Source: Halorussus halophilus (lineage in GTDB: Archaea > Halobacteriota > Halobacteria > Halobacteriales > Haladaptataceae). From it: DNA of 64,000 bases. Positions 44,352 to 53,674 of this stretch are shown here, piece after piece. The stretch lies in assembly GCF_008831545.1 (NCBI RefSeq), contig NZ_CP044523.1:62001-126000 (forward strand), given 5' to 3'. Numbering within the stretch: position 1 is the stretch's first letter; the number at the start of each line of letters is the position of its first letter. A program made the translations under genes and the position numbers. The notes beneath the pieces were generated by a model, which did not search any database, was not told the origin of the DNA, and saw only the letters and a program-made list of their open reading frames with translations.

Positions 44352-44557
44352 TAGCTTCTCGACACTCGATAGCGGATGTAGGCTCAGCCCTTTCGGGTTA
44401 GTCGGACTGGTGGTCGGCACGCTCTCGACTGCCTCGCCGACCCTAAACGTCCGACGAGAGTTGGCCGCGGCTCGCTATTTCAACCTTCGTCTGGAAAAGG
44501 AAACTACGAACAGCCAATCGGCTCTGACGACCCGAAACGCGGACCTACGCGAACGAC

Positions 44558-44953
44558 TTACTCTACGTCGATGTCTGCGGAGTCGTCTGTCTTGTCGAAG
44601 CTCACTTCGAGGACGCCGTTGTTGTACGTCGCCGACGCGGAGTGCTCGTCTACTCGGGCAGGCAGGCGCACGCGTTCGTCGTACTCGCGGTGGTCACTCG
44701 CGGCGCTGATGGTCAGCGTTTTCCCGTCGCACTTGAGGTCGATGTCGTCCTTCTCGACGCCGGGCAGGTCGGCGATGACGCGCACTTGGTCGTCTTCTTC
44801 GTGAATATCGACGTGGGTCTCCGCACCGAAGCCTGCGGGGCCGCCCTCGTGTTCGACGCGCATGTCTACGTCGCCACCCATCATCTCGTTCATCATCCGC
44901 TCGATTTCCCGGAAGAGGTCGTCGAAGGGGTCGTCGCGGTCGTCTCTTCGCAT
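44558..44953 (-). CDS. Hsp20/alpha-crystallin small heat-shock protein
   Basis: 131 residues from the ATG at 44953. The N-terminal region DPFDDLFREIERMMNEMMGG is followed by an alpha-crystallin domain: HVDIHEEDDQVRVIADLPGV, then DIDLKCDGKTLTISA, then RVRLPARVDEHSASATYNNG and VLEVSFDK. It lacks a clear C-terminal IxI anchor, so oligomer assembly may differ. It is an ATP-independent holdase chaperone. Confidence 0.9.
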   Translation of the reverse strand: MRRDDRDDPFDDLFREIERMMNEMMGGDVDMRVEHEGGPAGFGAETHVDIHEEDDQVRVIADLPGVEKDDIDLKCDGKTLTISAASDHREYDERVRLPARVDEHSASATYNNGVLEVSFDKTDDSADIDVE

Positions 44954-45096
44954 GTGCGGAGTTAGGCGGTAGGTCGGCAAAAGGTTTTGGACAGCGGTGG
45001 TCTCACGGTGGTTTTGCGCGATCTCTCGACCGATAACGGCGTTATGTGATTGCGTGAAAGAAAGGACGACGGTCGCTTAGAGACGGTTGCGCTCGC

Positions 45097-46110
45097 TTAC
45101 AGTCCCATTCCGAGCGAGTCGTTGGTAGTCTCGATACTCTCCTCGGCGTCGGCGCTGTTCGTCACAGCGCGAATCGCGTCGATGTTCTCCGGAATCACGT
45201 CGCTCTCTTGGTGGATGGCTTGGAAGAGGTAGAGGTCCTTACCTTCGGTAGTGATGGACTCGCCCCAGATGCAGTTCTCCCAGATGTCGCCGCGCGGGCG
45301 ACCAACGTCTTGAGCGTACTCTTTGAGTTTGCCAGCGCCGTCGATGTCGTAGTGGTCTGGCAAGACGAACAGGCGAGACTCGTCTTCGAGCAGGTCACGA
45401 ACGTCTTCGGCTTCGGCCTCGGTTTCGAGCGTGACGTTCAGGCTGTGCATATGCATCAACGTGGCGGGCACCTTCAGCCCGAGCGTGTCGATGTCGAGGT
45501 CGGGGAAGATGGTCTTCACGTCCGGTCCGTGGTGGCTCGGGAGCGTCACCGGGTCCGGAACGATGTCGTTGATGGGGCCGCGGCCGGTCTGGGCGGGGTC
45601 GCCGCCGCGCCGGACGAGCGTCGCGCGGACTTTCTCGATGCCGTACTCCTCGCGGAGCGGCGCGGTGAGTCGAGAGAGACCGGTCGTGTTGCAGGAGACG
45701 ACCCGCACGTGGTCGGCGTCGATAGAGTCGCTGTAGTTGGCGCGAGCGTTGAAACTCGCGTCTACGAAGTCCGCCGACTCGCCGCCCTGATACAGCGCGG
45801 GCGTATCGTACTCGTCGTACATCTCGCTGTTCTGCTCGCCGATGCCCGACGGACAGGCGTCCACGATTACGTCGCTCTCTTCGACGAGTTCCTCGACCAT
45901 GCCCGCGATTTCGATGCCCGCGTCGTCGAACTGGTCCGCGCGGTCCTCGATGGCGGCGTAGAGGGGGTAGTCGTTCGCAACGGCGCGCTCGGCTTCGAAG
46001 TTGGGGCGCGTCTTGGCGACGCCGACGAGTTCCATGTCAGGTTGTGCCTGCACGGCGTCCGCGACGCGCTTACCGATGGTTCCGTATCCGTTGATTCCGA
46101 CCCGTAGCAT
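45097..46110 (-). CDS. gap: Type II (archaeal) glyceraldehyde-3-phosphate dehydrogenase
   Basis: 337 residues from the ATG at 46110. NAD(P)-binding [16 protein letters not shown] at residue 4 and the catalytic Cys in [12 protein letters not shown] near 140 identify the archaeal GAPDH, with [15 protein letters not shown] and [11 protein letters not shown] as further signatures. It interconverts glyceraldehyde-3-phosphate and 1,3-bisphosphoglycerate, mainly for gluconeogenesis in haloarchaea. It is divergent from the aminopeptidase gene. Confidence 0.95.
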   Translation of the reverse strand: MLRVGINGYGTIGKRVADAVQAQPDMELVGVAKTRPNFEAERAVANDYPLYAAIEDRADQFDDAGIEIAGMVEELVEESDVIVDACPSGIGEQNSEMYDEYDTPALYQGGESADFVDASFNARANYSDSIDADHVRVVSCNTTGLSRLTAPLREEYGIEKVRATLVRRGGDPAQTGRGPINDIVPDPVTLPSHHGPDVKTIFPDLDIDTLGLKVPATLMHMHSLNVTLETEAEAEDVRDLLEDESRLFVLPDHYDIDGAGKLKEYAQDVGRPRGDIWENCIWGESITTEGKDLYLFQAIHQESDVIPENIDAIRAVTNSADAEESIETTNDSLGMGL

Positions 46111-46304
46111 GTACCTGATACTGGTACGACCGCTCGCATAATGGTTTCGGGCCTCCTTCGCGGAAAGTAACTCTCGGCCGAGTAAGTCGAAGTCGATTGC
46201 GGGACTGAGTGAAGATACCACGGAACACGCGGGTTGTGCCGAAGAAATTCCACACAGAGGCCGCGAAGACAAGACCTAACCTTGCCCCGAACCACCGCCA
46301 GAAC

Positions 46305-47249
46305 ATGAGTCTGAGAGACGCGGCGGAGACCGCAATCGAGCAGTGTCTCGCGCTGGGAGCGGACGAATCCTGTTGCATCGTCACCGACGACAAGCGCCAG
46401 CCAATCGGTGAGGCGCTGTATCAGGTCGCCAGCGAGGTCACGGACGACGCGACGGTCATTCGATACCCACCGGGCGAGTCTCACGGCGCGGAACCACCGA
46501 AACCGGTCGCCGCCGCGATGGCTGGCGCGGACGTATTTTTGGCACCCACGACGAAGAGCCTGAGTCACACTCGCGCCCGGGGCAACGCCAACGAGGCCGG
46601 AGCGCGCGGTGCGACCCTGCCCGGCATCACTGAGGAGGTCTTCACCACTGGCTTGGACGCCGACTACGACGCCATCTACCAGCACTGCCAAGACGTGCTA
46701 GCGCAGGTCGAAGGGGCCGACGAGATTCGGGTCACGTCGCCACAGGGCACGGACATCACCTTCGAACCCGGCAGTCGTGAGTGGCACGACGACACGGGCA
46801 TCGTCCACGAGGACGGCGATTTCTCGAATCTGCCTGCGGGCGAGGTGTTCGTCTCTCCCGAGGACGCGAACGGCACCTACGTCGTGGACGGCACGATGAT
46901 GCCACACGGACTGCTCGCAGACGACAGCGCCCTCGAATTCGAAGTCGAGGATGGCTACGTCACCAGCATCTCGGACGACGACATCCGCGCGGACGTCGAA
47001 GTCGCCAGCGAGCAGGTCGGCGACGCGGCGTACAATCTTGCTGAACTGGGAATCGGCACGAACGTCGCGGTCACGGAACTCGTCGGGTCGGTCCTGCTGG
47101 ACGAGAAGGCGGGCGGCACGGTCCACATCGCCATCGGCGACGACGCGGGCATCGGCGGCGACACCGACGCACCGATTCACCTCGACGGGATTCTTCGAGA
47201 GCCGACCGTGTACGCGGATGGCGAAGAGGTCGAACTGCCGCAAGTCTAA
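46305..47249 (+). CDS. M29-like aminopeptidase (PepS family)
   Basis: 314 residues from the ATG at 46305. ADVFLAPTTKSLSHTRARGN and GTDITFEPGSREW lie in the first half. The second half has NLPAGEVFVSPEDANGTYVV, then AELGIGTN and EKAGGTVHIAIGDD, which are the metal-site motifs of thermophilic-type aminopeptidases. It probably trims peptides with Zn or Co. It is shorter at the N-terminus than bacterial PepS (about 410 residues), as in related haloarchaeal proteins. The CHY zinc-finger gene follows after two bases. Confidence 0.82.
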   Translation: MSLRDAAETAIEQCLALGADESCCIVTDDKRQPIGEALYQVASEVTDDATVIRYPPGESHGAEPPKPVAAAMAGADVFLAPTTKSLSHTRARGNANEAGARGATLPGITEEVFTTGLDADYDAIYQHCQDVLAQVEGADEIRVTSPQGTDITFEPGSREWHDDTGIVHEDGDFSNLPAGEVFVSPEDANGTYVVDGTMMPHGLLADDSALEFEVEDGYVTSISDDDIRADVEVASEQVGDAAYNLAELGIGTNVAVTELVGSVLLDEKAGGTVHIAIGDDAGIGGDTDAPIHLDGILREPTVYADGEEVELPQV

Positions 47250-47251
47250 CT

Positions 47252-47590
47252 ATGAAACGGGAGGTGGCGGGAATCGAGGTTCGTGGGGTCGATGTGGACT
47301 CCGAAACGCGGTGTGCGCACTACGATTCGGAGCGCGATGTGGTGGCGCTGAAGTTCGTGTGCTGTGAGACGTATTGGCCCTGTTTTCGGTGTCACGAGGA
47401 GTTAGCGGGGCATTCTGCGGAGCGATTTTCGGTCGATGGTGTGGAGTCGGTCGTACTGTGTGGTGTCTGCGGTGCGGAGTTGACAGCGCGGGAGTTCGTG
47501 GAGGGTTCGCACTCGTGTCCGGAGTGTGGCGCGGCGTTCAATCCGGGGTGTGCTGAGCATTACGAGTTGTACTTCGACCCTGAGGAGTAG
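47252..47590 (+). CDS. CHY zinc-finger protein
   Basis: 112 residues. CAHYDSERDVVALKFVCCE near residue 21, PCFRCHEELAGH near 43, then CGVCG and CPECGAAFNPGC are the conserved zinc ligands of the CHY-type finger. Eukaryotic relatives belong to ubiquitin ligases; the haloarchaeal role is unknown. It is cotranscribed with the aminopeptidase (two-base gap). Its GTG/TGT-rich codons look different from those of the neighbours. Confidence 0.88.
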   Translation: MKREVAGIEVRGVDVDSETRCAHYDSERDVVALKFVCCETYWPCFRCHEELAGHSAERFSVDGVESVVLCGVCGAELTAREFVEGSHSCPECGAAFNPGCAEHYELYFDPEE

Positions 47591-47748
47591 TTGGTACGCG
47601 GGTTTTCAGGAATGGTAGAAAGATGGCGAAGAGAGCAGTGACTAGCTACTCCGATACCGAGAAGACCGCACAGCACCACAACCGCACTCACTCTCACCCT
47701 TAGCCAAACTCCACGCGTTTTTACCCTTCCACCCCATATCAACTTTCA

Positions 47749-48402
47749 ATGACCGAAACTGCAGAGCGAGTCCCAGTCGCCTGCCCGTCGTGTTCGCCCG
47801 ACGTGGAGACCGTCCACGAGGTGCTGACGATGGGTGGCGGCAAAGCGACCGTGCGCTGTACGGAGTGTAGTCACGTCCACAAGGTAACGCCCGAGACCGA
47901 CGAGGAAGTCGAGCGCGACGTCGTCGTCTCACAGGACGGCGAGTCCTTCTCGGCCACCGTCGATGCACCCCCAAAAGAAACAGTCGCCGTCGGCGAGGAG
48001 TTCATCCTCGAAACGGAGGAGGCCATCATGGTCGTGCGAATCACCGACTTGCAACTCAGCGAGGAGAAGCGCACCGACGAGGCGAAAGTTGAGGACGTGG
48101 AGACGTTTTGGACCCGCGCCGTGGACAACGTCCGGGTGAACGTCACCATCAATCCCGACGACGGGAGCCACGACGACTCGACGAGCGTCAAAATCGACGT
48201 GCCGGGCGACTACGAGTTCGAGGTCGGCGAGAGCGAGGAGTTCGCCAACGAGGAATTCAAGGTGAAGTCCATCGCCATCCGCGACGACGCGGAGGGGTAC
48301 CACTTCAACCCGCTGAGCGAGGAGGGCGACACCGCCATCGCCAAGGACGTAAAGCGCGTCTACGGCGACGACGAGACCTCCTCGGCGTGGTCTGCGTGGT
48401 GA
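47749..48402 (+). CDS. HVO_0476-type zinc-finger protein
   Basis: 217 residues. The N-terminal zinc finger ACPSCSPDVETVHEVL..VRCTECSHVHKV is followed by a conserved beta-rich domain (EEFILETEEAIMVVRITDLQ, WTRAVDNVRVNVTI, EFEVGESEEF). This matches the haloarchaeal HVO_0476 family. Its position just before pcm is conserved in my memory of other haloarchaea; the function is unknown. Confidence 0.85.
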   Translation: MTETAERVPVACPSCSPDVETVHEVLTMGGGKATVRCTECSHVHKVTPETDEEVERDVVVSQDGESFSATVDAPPKETVAVGEEFILETEEAIMVVRITDLQLSEEKRTDEAKVEDVETFWTRAVDNVRVNVTINPDDGSHDDSTSVKIDVPGDYEFEVGESEEFANEEFKVKSIAIRDDAEGYHFNPLSEEGDTAIAKDVKRVYGDDETSSAWSAW

Positions 48403-48442
48403 CCCGAGCAACTAAGTAAGTAGCGAGGAATCGAACTGAGAT

Positions 48443-49099
48443 ATGTTTGGGGGAGGGGACACAGACGACGATTTCGAGCGCGCCAGAGACCGCATGGTCG
48501 AGCGACTCGCACGCCGCGAGGACATCGAACGCGACTCGACGCTCGACGCCCTGCGCGCGGTGCCGCGCCACGAGTTCGTGCCCACCAGTCGGCGAAGCAA
48601 AGCATACGAGGACCGCCCGCTCCCAATCGGGCGCGACCAGACCATCAGCGCGCCGCACATGGTGGCGATGATGGTCGAGATGCTCGCGCTCGATTCCGGC
48701 GACGAAGTACTCGAAATCGGCACTGGCTGTGGCTACCACGCGGCCGTCACTGCCGAAGTAGTCGGCGCGGCGAACGTCTACAGCGTCGAGTACCACGACA
48801 CCCTTGCCACGCAGACCCGAGAGCGACTCGAACGACTCGGGTACGAGGACATCTCGATTCGCGTCGGCGACGGCAACGACGGCTGGTCGGAACACGCGCC
48901 GTACGACGCCGCGTATTTGACCTGCGCCGCGCCGGAGTTTCCCCAGAAAGTCGTCGAGCAGGTCCGCCCGGAAGGCGAACTGCTCGCACCTATCGGCACG
49001 ACGACTCAGCGTCTCGTCTACGCCCGCAAGCGTGCCGATGGTGGTCTCGACAGGGAGACGAAGGGACCGGTCAGATTCGTCCGGATGCAGGACGATTAA
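48443..49099 (+). CDS. pcm: Protein-L-isoaspartate O-methyltransferase
   Basis: 218 residues. The substrate-binding PLPIGRDQTISAPHMVAMMVEML near residue 57 and the SAM motif VLEIGTGCGYHAAV near 90 are diagnostic. It methylates isoaspartyl residues to start repair of aged proteins. It lies 40 bases after the HVO_0476 gene, probably in one operon with two more methyltransferase genes downstream. Confidence 0.93.
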   Translation: MFGGGDTDDDFERARDRMVERLARREDIERDSTLDALRAVPRHEFVPTSRRSKAYEDRPLPIGRDQTISAPHMVAMMVEMLALDSGDEVLEIGTGCGYHAAVTAEVVGAANVYSVEYHDTLATQTRERLERLGYEDISIRVGDGNDGWSEHAPYDAAYLTCAAPEFPQKVVEQVRPEGELLAPIGTTTQRLVYARKRADGGLDRETKGPVRFVRMQDD

Positions 49100-49124
49100 G
49101 CGCCCTGCGCTCGCTTTTCTCTTC

Positions 49125-50063
49125 ATGGACTACCGGGAACTACTCCTGCTCTGGGCGGCCCGCGAGTCGGGCGTCTTGGAGGCCGTGACGTTCCACGCCG
49201 GAACGCCCGACGGTGTCGCCGAGGAGGCTGGCGTCACCGAGCGCGCCGCTCGCATCACCCTCGAAGCGATGGCCGAACAGGGGTATCTGAAAGAAGTCGG
49301 CGGGAGCTACGAAACCACGAACAAAGCGCTCGGCTTCGTCGCCAAGACCGACGTTCGCTCTATCGGGAGTATTCCACACCAATTGGATTGCCTCGACCGC
49401 TGGTTCGACCTGCCGGAGACGATGCAGACTGGCGAACTACCCGAAAAATCCGACGACCCCGACGAATCCGCGACCTCCGACGACTGGACAGCCAACTTCG
49501 TGGGCGCGATGTACGACGTTGACGAGGCCACCGTTCGGGCGAGCGTCACCGAAGCAGTCCACCGGAACCCGGACGCCGAGCGCGTCCTCGACGCGGGCGG
49601 CGGTCCTGGTCGCTTCGCCAAGGAGTTCGTCCGGCGGGGGTTCGACGTGACCCTGCTCGACCGACCGGAGGTAATCGACATCGACCGACGATTCCTCGAA
49701 CACGAGCCAATCGAACTCGTGGAAGGAGACGTGACCGACTCGCTTCCCACCGGCTTCGACATCGTCTTCTGCTCGCGCCTCGCTCATGGTCTCGGTCCGG
49801 GGGAGAACAAACAACTGCTCGCCAACGCCGCAGACGCGCTGGAACCCGGTGGTGCGGTAGTCCTCACCGACAAGGTGCGAGGTCACGCCGACGACGCCGC
49901 ACTGTTCGGTGCGCACATGCTCGCCCAGACCGAGCGCGGGGACACTTACACCGAGTCGCAGTTCGCCGACTGGTTCGACGCGGCTGGCTTGGAAGCTTTC
50001 GAAGTCAAGGACGTTCCCGGGACGAACCTCCAAGCCCTCACCGGCATCGCGCCGCGCGATTGA
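49125..50063 (+). CDS. SAM-dependent O-methyltransferase with N-terminal winged helix
   Basis: 312 residues from the ATG at 49125. Residues 1-75 form a winged-helix dimerisation domain (GTPDGVAEEAGVTERAARITLEAM). The Rossmann part has VLDAGGGPGRFAKEFVRRG near 150 and the late VVLTDKVRGH near 248. This layout is that of the DnrK/COMT family that methylates hydroxyl groups of small molecules. The substrate is unknown. It is placed between two pcm-like genes. Confidence 0.82.
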   Translation: MDYRELLLLWAARESGVLEAVTFHAGTPDGVAEEAGVTERAARITLEAMAEQGYLKEVGGSYETTNKALGFVAKTDVRSIGSIPHQLDCLDRWFDLPETMQTGELPEKSDDPDESATSDDWTANFVGAMYDVDEATVRASVTEAVHRNPDAERVLDAGGGPGRFAKEFVRRGFDVTLLDRPEVIDIDRRFLEHEPIELVEGDVTDSLPTGFDIVFCSRLAHGLGPGENKQLLANAADALEPGGAVVLTDKVRGHADDAALFGAHMLAQTERGDTYTESQFADWFDAAGLEAFEVKDVPGTNLQALTGIAPRD

Positions 50064-50089
50064 AGTGGGTTCGGCCCGACGATTGCAAC

Positions 50090-50854
50090 ATGGACCCTGC
50101 GGTGCTGCGCGACGACATGGTCGATAGTTTGGCACACGAGTCGAAGGGACTCGTGCGGAGCGACAGCGTCAGCACTGCGATGCGAACCGTGCCCCGTGAG
50201 ACGTTCGTAGACGAAGAGAAACACGCCTACACTCACCAGTCGTTCGAACACCGCGGCACGCGAGTTCTCGCACCTGGCACCGTCGCTCGACTGCTCGAAA
50301 CCCTCGACACGGACCCAGACGACTCGGTGTTGGTCGTCGGCGCGGGCGTCGGCTACACTGCCGCCCTCCTCGCCGAAATCGTCGGCGACCAGAACGTCCA
50401 CGCGGTGGACATCACTCGACCGGTCGTCTACGACGCCCGCGAGAACCTCTCCTCTGCGGGCTACGAGGGCGTCTTCGTGGACTGCCGCGACGGTGCGGAG
50501 GGGCTTCCGGAGTACGCGCCGTTCGACAAGATTCTCGTGGAAGCCGCCGCGGTCGAACCGCCGCGCGCACTGCTCGACCAACTGGCTGACGACGGCCGCC
50601 TGGTCATCCCGCTGGGAGCGCGCGAGCAGACGCTGACCGCCATCGACGGCGCGGAGGCAGACGCGATGCTCGCTGGCGACCCAATCGAGGGCCGACCGAG
50701 CGGTACCGTCGCGTTCGCGCCGCTCTTGGTAGATGGCGAGCAAGCCGGTTCCATCGAGCGCAATCGACAGGTTCGGGAGGACCGCGAACGCGCCGCCCGC
50801 GACGCCGAGCGACGGCACGGCTGGGAACACGAGTGGATTGACTGGGACGACTGA
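50090..50854 (+). CDS. Second Pcm-like methyltransferase
   Basis: 254 residues from the ATG at 50090. The fold follows Pcm (TAMRTVPRETFVDEEKHAYT near 29, SVLVVGAGVGYTAALLAE near 87, APFDKILVEAAA near 150), but the usual substrate motif with GQTISxP is replaced by FEHRGTRVLAPGTVARLL. It may therefore act on something other than isoaspartate. It has an Arg/Glu-rich helical C-terminal tail. It follows the O-methyltransferase gene after 26 bases. Confidence 0.8.
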   Translation: MDPAVLRDDMVDSLAHESKGLVRSDSVSTAMRTVPRETFVDEEKHAYTHQSFEHRGTRVLAPGTVARLLETLDTDPDDSVLVVGAGVGYTAALLAEIVGDQNVHAVDITRPVVYDARENLSSAGYEGVFVDCRDGAEGLPEYAPFDKILVEAAAVEPPRALLDQLADDGRLVIPLGAREQTLTAIDGAEADAMLAGDPIEGRPSGTVAFAPLLVDGEQAGSIERNRQVREDRERAARDAERRHGWEHEWIDWDD

Positions 50855-50887
50855 ACTGAGCCGATTGAACTGAGTCGATTGGGACGA

Positions 50888-51340
50888 TTACCCCCGAATG
50901 ACGAGTATCGCCGTGTTTTCTCGCTCGTCGGCGTACTCGCTCCCAGCGGGCGGTTTGATGGAAACCTCGAGCGTTCCTTCCTGTTGATTCGCTCCAAGCG
51001 AAGACGAAACTGAGATGGTTGCTTTCCCATCTGTCCCCGTCGTCGCAGTCTCCACGCCGTCGATTCTGGCGGTGCCACTTTTCACGACGACAGTCGCATC
51101 AGAGACCGGACTCCCATCTGGGTCGAGAACCGCGATTTCGATGGACTGGTGACCGGGCGAAATCACGTCGGGAGTGGGCTTCGCGTCGAGTTCCGTGACG
51201 GTGAGACCGCTGACGCCAGAGAGCATGTTCATCATTACCGAGAGGCTGGCGACGCCGACGACGAGCGCGATGACGAGTCTGATGGGCAGGCCTTCGATGG
51301 CGCGAGAATCGGATTTGAAGCGGTTCCAGAGTGGCGGCAT
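50888..51340 (-). CDS. Membrane-anchored protein with Ig-like extracellular domain
   Basis: 150 residues. One membrane helix lies near the N-terminus (LVIALVVGVASLSVMMNML, residues 22-40) after a basic segment ending RAIEGLP. A beta domain follows (ISPGHQSIEIAVLDPDGSPV, DATVVVKSGTARIDG, GKATISVSSSLG) resembling carboxypeptidase-regulatory or Ig-like repeats. The N-terminus is not a clear pilin motif. It is convergent with the preceding methyltransferase gene. Confidence 0.75.
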   Translation of the reverse strand: MPPLWNRFKSDSRAIEGLPIRLVIALVVGVASLSVMMNMLSGVSGLTVTELDAKPTPDVISPGHQSIEIAVLDPDGSPVSDATVVVKSGTARIDGVETATTGTDGKATISVSSSLGANQQEGTLEVSIKPPAGSEYADERENTAILVIRG

Positions 51341-51363
51341 GAGAAGGGTTGGTCCCTTCTTCG

Positions 51364-51371
51364 AATATAAA
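51364..51371 (-). promoter_or_regulatory. TATA box of the membrane-anchored Ig-like gene
   Basis: TTTATATT on the minus strand, 24-31 bases before the ATG at 51340; a strong archaeal promoter match. Confidence 0.6.
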
Positions 51372-51402
51372 CGTCAGGACGGTCGTCGTCGAAGCTCCCT
51401 TA

Positions 51403-52245
51403 CTACAACCCCAGAATATCGCGGGTCTGCGCCGGAGTCGCAACTTCCCGCCCGAGTTCCTCCGCAACTCGAACGACGCGCTCGACCAGTTGCGCGTTAC
51501 TAGTCGCCAACTCTCCGCGCTCGTAGTAGACGTTGTCCTCCAACCCGACGCGGACGTGGCCGCCGAAGAGGATACCCATCGTGGCGAACGGGAGTTGATG
51601 GCGGCCGAAGCCGAGGGTGTTGAACTGCGCGCCCTCCGGCAAATTCTGGATGGCGTTTAGGAAGTTCTGGGGTCGGGGTCGGGTCAGCGTCCCCGGTCCG
51701 AAGATGAGCGTCGCATAGATTGGATCGGCGAGGTCGCGGCGTTCTAGGAGACCGTGGACCTCGTTCAGATGCCCGTCGTTGAACACCTCTAACTCGGGTT
51801 TGATGCCCCGTTCGACCATCTCCTCGTGAAGCGAATCGACCAACCCGCGCGTGTTCTCGCTGGTGAGGTGGTCGTAGCGATTCAGCGGTCCCATGTCGAG
51901 ACTCGCCATCTCCGGTGGCGGGTCGGTTCGAAGCGGCAGGTGTCGGTTTTCGTCGGGTGCGCCCGTGCCGCCCGTCGAGTGCTGAAGTATCACGTCGTCG
52001 GCGTATCGCCTGACGGCGTCGTCTATCTCCTGAAATCGCTCGGTGGCGAAGGTGCGCTCGCCGTTGGGCTTGCGTGCGTGCAGATGCACGACCGACGCCC
52101 CCGCTTGCTCTGCCTCGGCCGCGGCACGACCGATTTCCTCGGGCGTCTCCGGGAGGTTCGGGTTCGCTTCCTTGCCGTGGACGCCGCCGGTCAGCGCCGC
52201 AGTGACGATGAGAGGTTCGCCCGCGAGAAACTGTTCGTAGCTCAC
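51403..52245 (-). CDS. BKACE family enzyme (3-keto-5-aminohexanoate cleavage type)
   Basis: 280 residues from a GTG at 52245 that overlaps the stop of the upstream gene (GTGA). LIVTAALTGGVHGKEANPNL at the start, ASVVHLHARKPNGERT near 52, the ILQHSTGGTGA segment near 88 and FGGHVRVGLEDNVYYERGEL near 230 are the metal- and substrate-binding motifs. These enzymes cleave beta-keto acids with acetyl-CoA using zinc. The exact substrate is not predictable. Confidence 0.9.
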   Translation of the reverse strand: MSYEQFLAGEPLIVTAALTGGVHGKEANPNLPETPEEIGRAAAEAEQAGASVVHLHARKPNGERTFATERFQEIDDAVRRYADDVILQHSTGGTGAPDENRHLPLRTDPPPEMASLDMGPLNRYDHLTSENTRGLVDSLHEEMVERGIKPELEVFNDGHLNEVHGLLERRDLADPIYATLIFGPGTLTRPRPQNFLNAIQNLPEGAQFNTLGFGRHQLPFATMGILFGGHVRVGLEDNVYYERGELATSNAQLVERVVRVAEELGREVATPAQTRDILGL

Positions 52246-52445
52246 GAGTCGCCTCCGGACTCCGCTCCGTCTGCGTGTTCTCGGTAGATTTCGCAGTGGC
52301 GCTCGTGGTCGAGGTCGTACCGGTCGTTGCAGATGTCCGCGCGCATCGGCTGGACGAACTCCTCGGCGGCCGTGCAGAACGCGCGCTCCTCGGCGAACTC
52401 CCGCTCTCCGAACTGCTGGCGATACTCCAGATAGGGGCAGGCCAT
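52242..52445 (-). CDS. Small four-cysteine haloarchaeal protein
   Basis: 67 residues starting MACPYLEYRQQFGEREFAEE. Four Cys (3, 24, 39, 50) could bind a metal or Fe-S cluster. Its stop overlaps the GTG start of the BKACE gene, so translation is coupled and a functional link, such as an accessory or redox partner, is likely. No known family is recalled. Confidence 0.7.
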   Translation of the reverse strand: MACPYLEYRQQFGEREFAEERAFCTAAEEFVQPMRADICNDRYDLDHERHCEIYREHADGAESGGDS

Positions 52446-52514
52446 ACGTCTCGTTGCGCCGATGACGTGTTAACGATTCGCCCACCGGAGCGAACGGCCG
52501 GAGATTGAAGTACG

Positions 52515-53567
52515 ATGGCGGGACCACTCTGTGGCGTGTTTCACGTCCTCGGGCGAACAACTGACGACTCCGACAAGCAAACCGCACACCTCGGTTCGTA
52601 TCGTGCTCGCGATGGGAGTCCCGGTGCGACGGTTCATCTCGACTTGAACCGTCCACACGCTGGACTGCTGGTCGGCAAGCGTGGGTACGGTAAGTCCTAC
52701 ACGCTCGGTGTGCTGGCCGAGGAACTCGTGCAGGCGAGTGGTGTCGCGCCAGTCGTCGCCGACCCGATGGGCGTCTTCGAGTCGCTCGCCGACCTCGATG
52801 GAATCGAACTCGTCTCGTGCCCGCGCGTCGTGCCTGACTCGCTCGCACCGCGCACGTGGTGTGACTTGCTTGGCCTCGACCCAGACTCCCCGAGTGGAAC
52901 AGTCGTCTGGCGTGCGGCGGCGAAACGCCAGACGCTCGCAGGGATGCGCGAATTCGTCGCCGAAATCGACGCGCCGTCCGAGATTACCCGTGCGGCCGAC
53001 AACCACCTCGAACTGGCCGCCTCGTGGGGTGTCTTCGACTCGAACGGAGTGACCCCGACCGACCTCCTGACTCGTTCGGGAAGCGTTCTCGACCTCTCTG
53101 GCTTCGACCGTGCGCCAGCAAACGCAGTGGTGTCTGCCGTCGCGCGCGGACTCTATCAGCACTGCGTTCGCCAGACTCCGGAGCGACTCCCGTGGCTTCT
53201 GTTGGACGAAGCCCACACCTTCTTCGGCGGTGTCGCGGAGACGGCACTCCGAACAGTCCTCACTCGCGGCCGGCAACCCGGCGTTAGCTTCGTTGCCGCC
53301 ACACAGCGACCGAGTGCTCTTCCCGAGGTTGCTATCTCGCAGGCCGACCTGCTCGTCGCGCACCGACTCACGTCGCGAGTTGACTTGGACGCGCTCGCCG
53401 AAGCGCGACCGACCTACGTGGCGGAGCCGCTCGACACCCGACTCCCCGAGAGGCCGGGCGAGGTCGTGGTGGTTGACGACGCGACCGAGAGTACTCACGC
53501 GCTCCGAATCCGAGAGCGCGAGACGCCACACGGCGGCGCGGGCAGGCGCGCCGCCGAACTGTCGTAG
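52515..53567 (+). CDS. HerA/VirB4-like P-loop ATPase
   Basis: 350 residues. Walker A LLVGKRGYGKSYTLGVLAEEL near residue 51, Walker B WLLLDEAHTFFGG near 226 and a sensor FVAATQRPSALP near 258 place it in the HerA/FtsK group of DNA-translocating ATPases (DUF87-like). The protein is short and lacks an HAS barrel at the N-terminus. No NurA-type nuclease gene is adjacent. It probably acts in DNA processing. Confidence 0.8.
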   Translation: MAGPLCGVFHVLGRTTDDSDKQTAHLGSYRARDGSPGATVHLDLNRPHAGLLVGKRGYGKSYTLGVLAEELVQASGVAPVVADPMGVFESLADLDGIELVSCPRVVPDSLAPRTWCDLLGLDPDSPSGTVVWRAAAKRQTLAGMREFVAEIDAPSEITRAADNHLELAASWGVFDSNGVTPTDLLTRSGSVLDLSGFDRAPANAVVSAVARGLYQHCVRQTPERLPWLLLDEAHTFFGGVAETALRTVLTRGRQPGVSFVAATQRPSALPEVAISQADLLVAHRLTSRVDLDALAEARPTYVAEPLDTRLPERPGEVVVVDDATESTHALRIRERETPHGGAGRRAAELS

Positions 53568-53674
53568 CACCGTTGTCGCTGCCGTAGCGTCGTCGTCACA
53601 GTCTCGCGTCGTTCTGCTACAGAGCCACTTCGAAAGCCGTATCTCGGAGGCTCGACTCCCATTCGACAGCAACG

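Noticed and set aside
53568-53674. Fluoride riboswitch before the crcB pair
   Set aside because: The short leader has no recognisable crcB-motif pseudoknot sequences.
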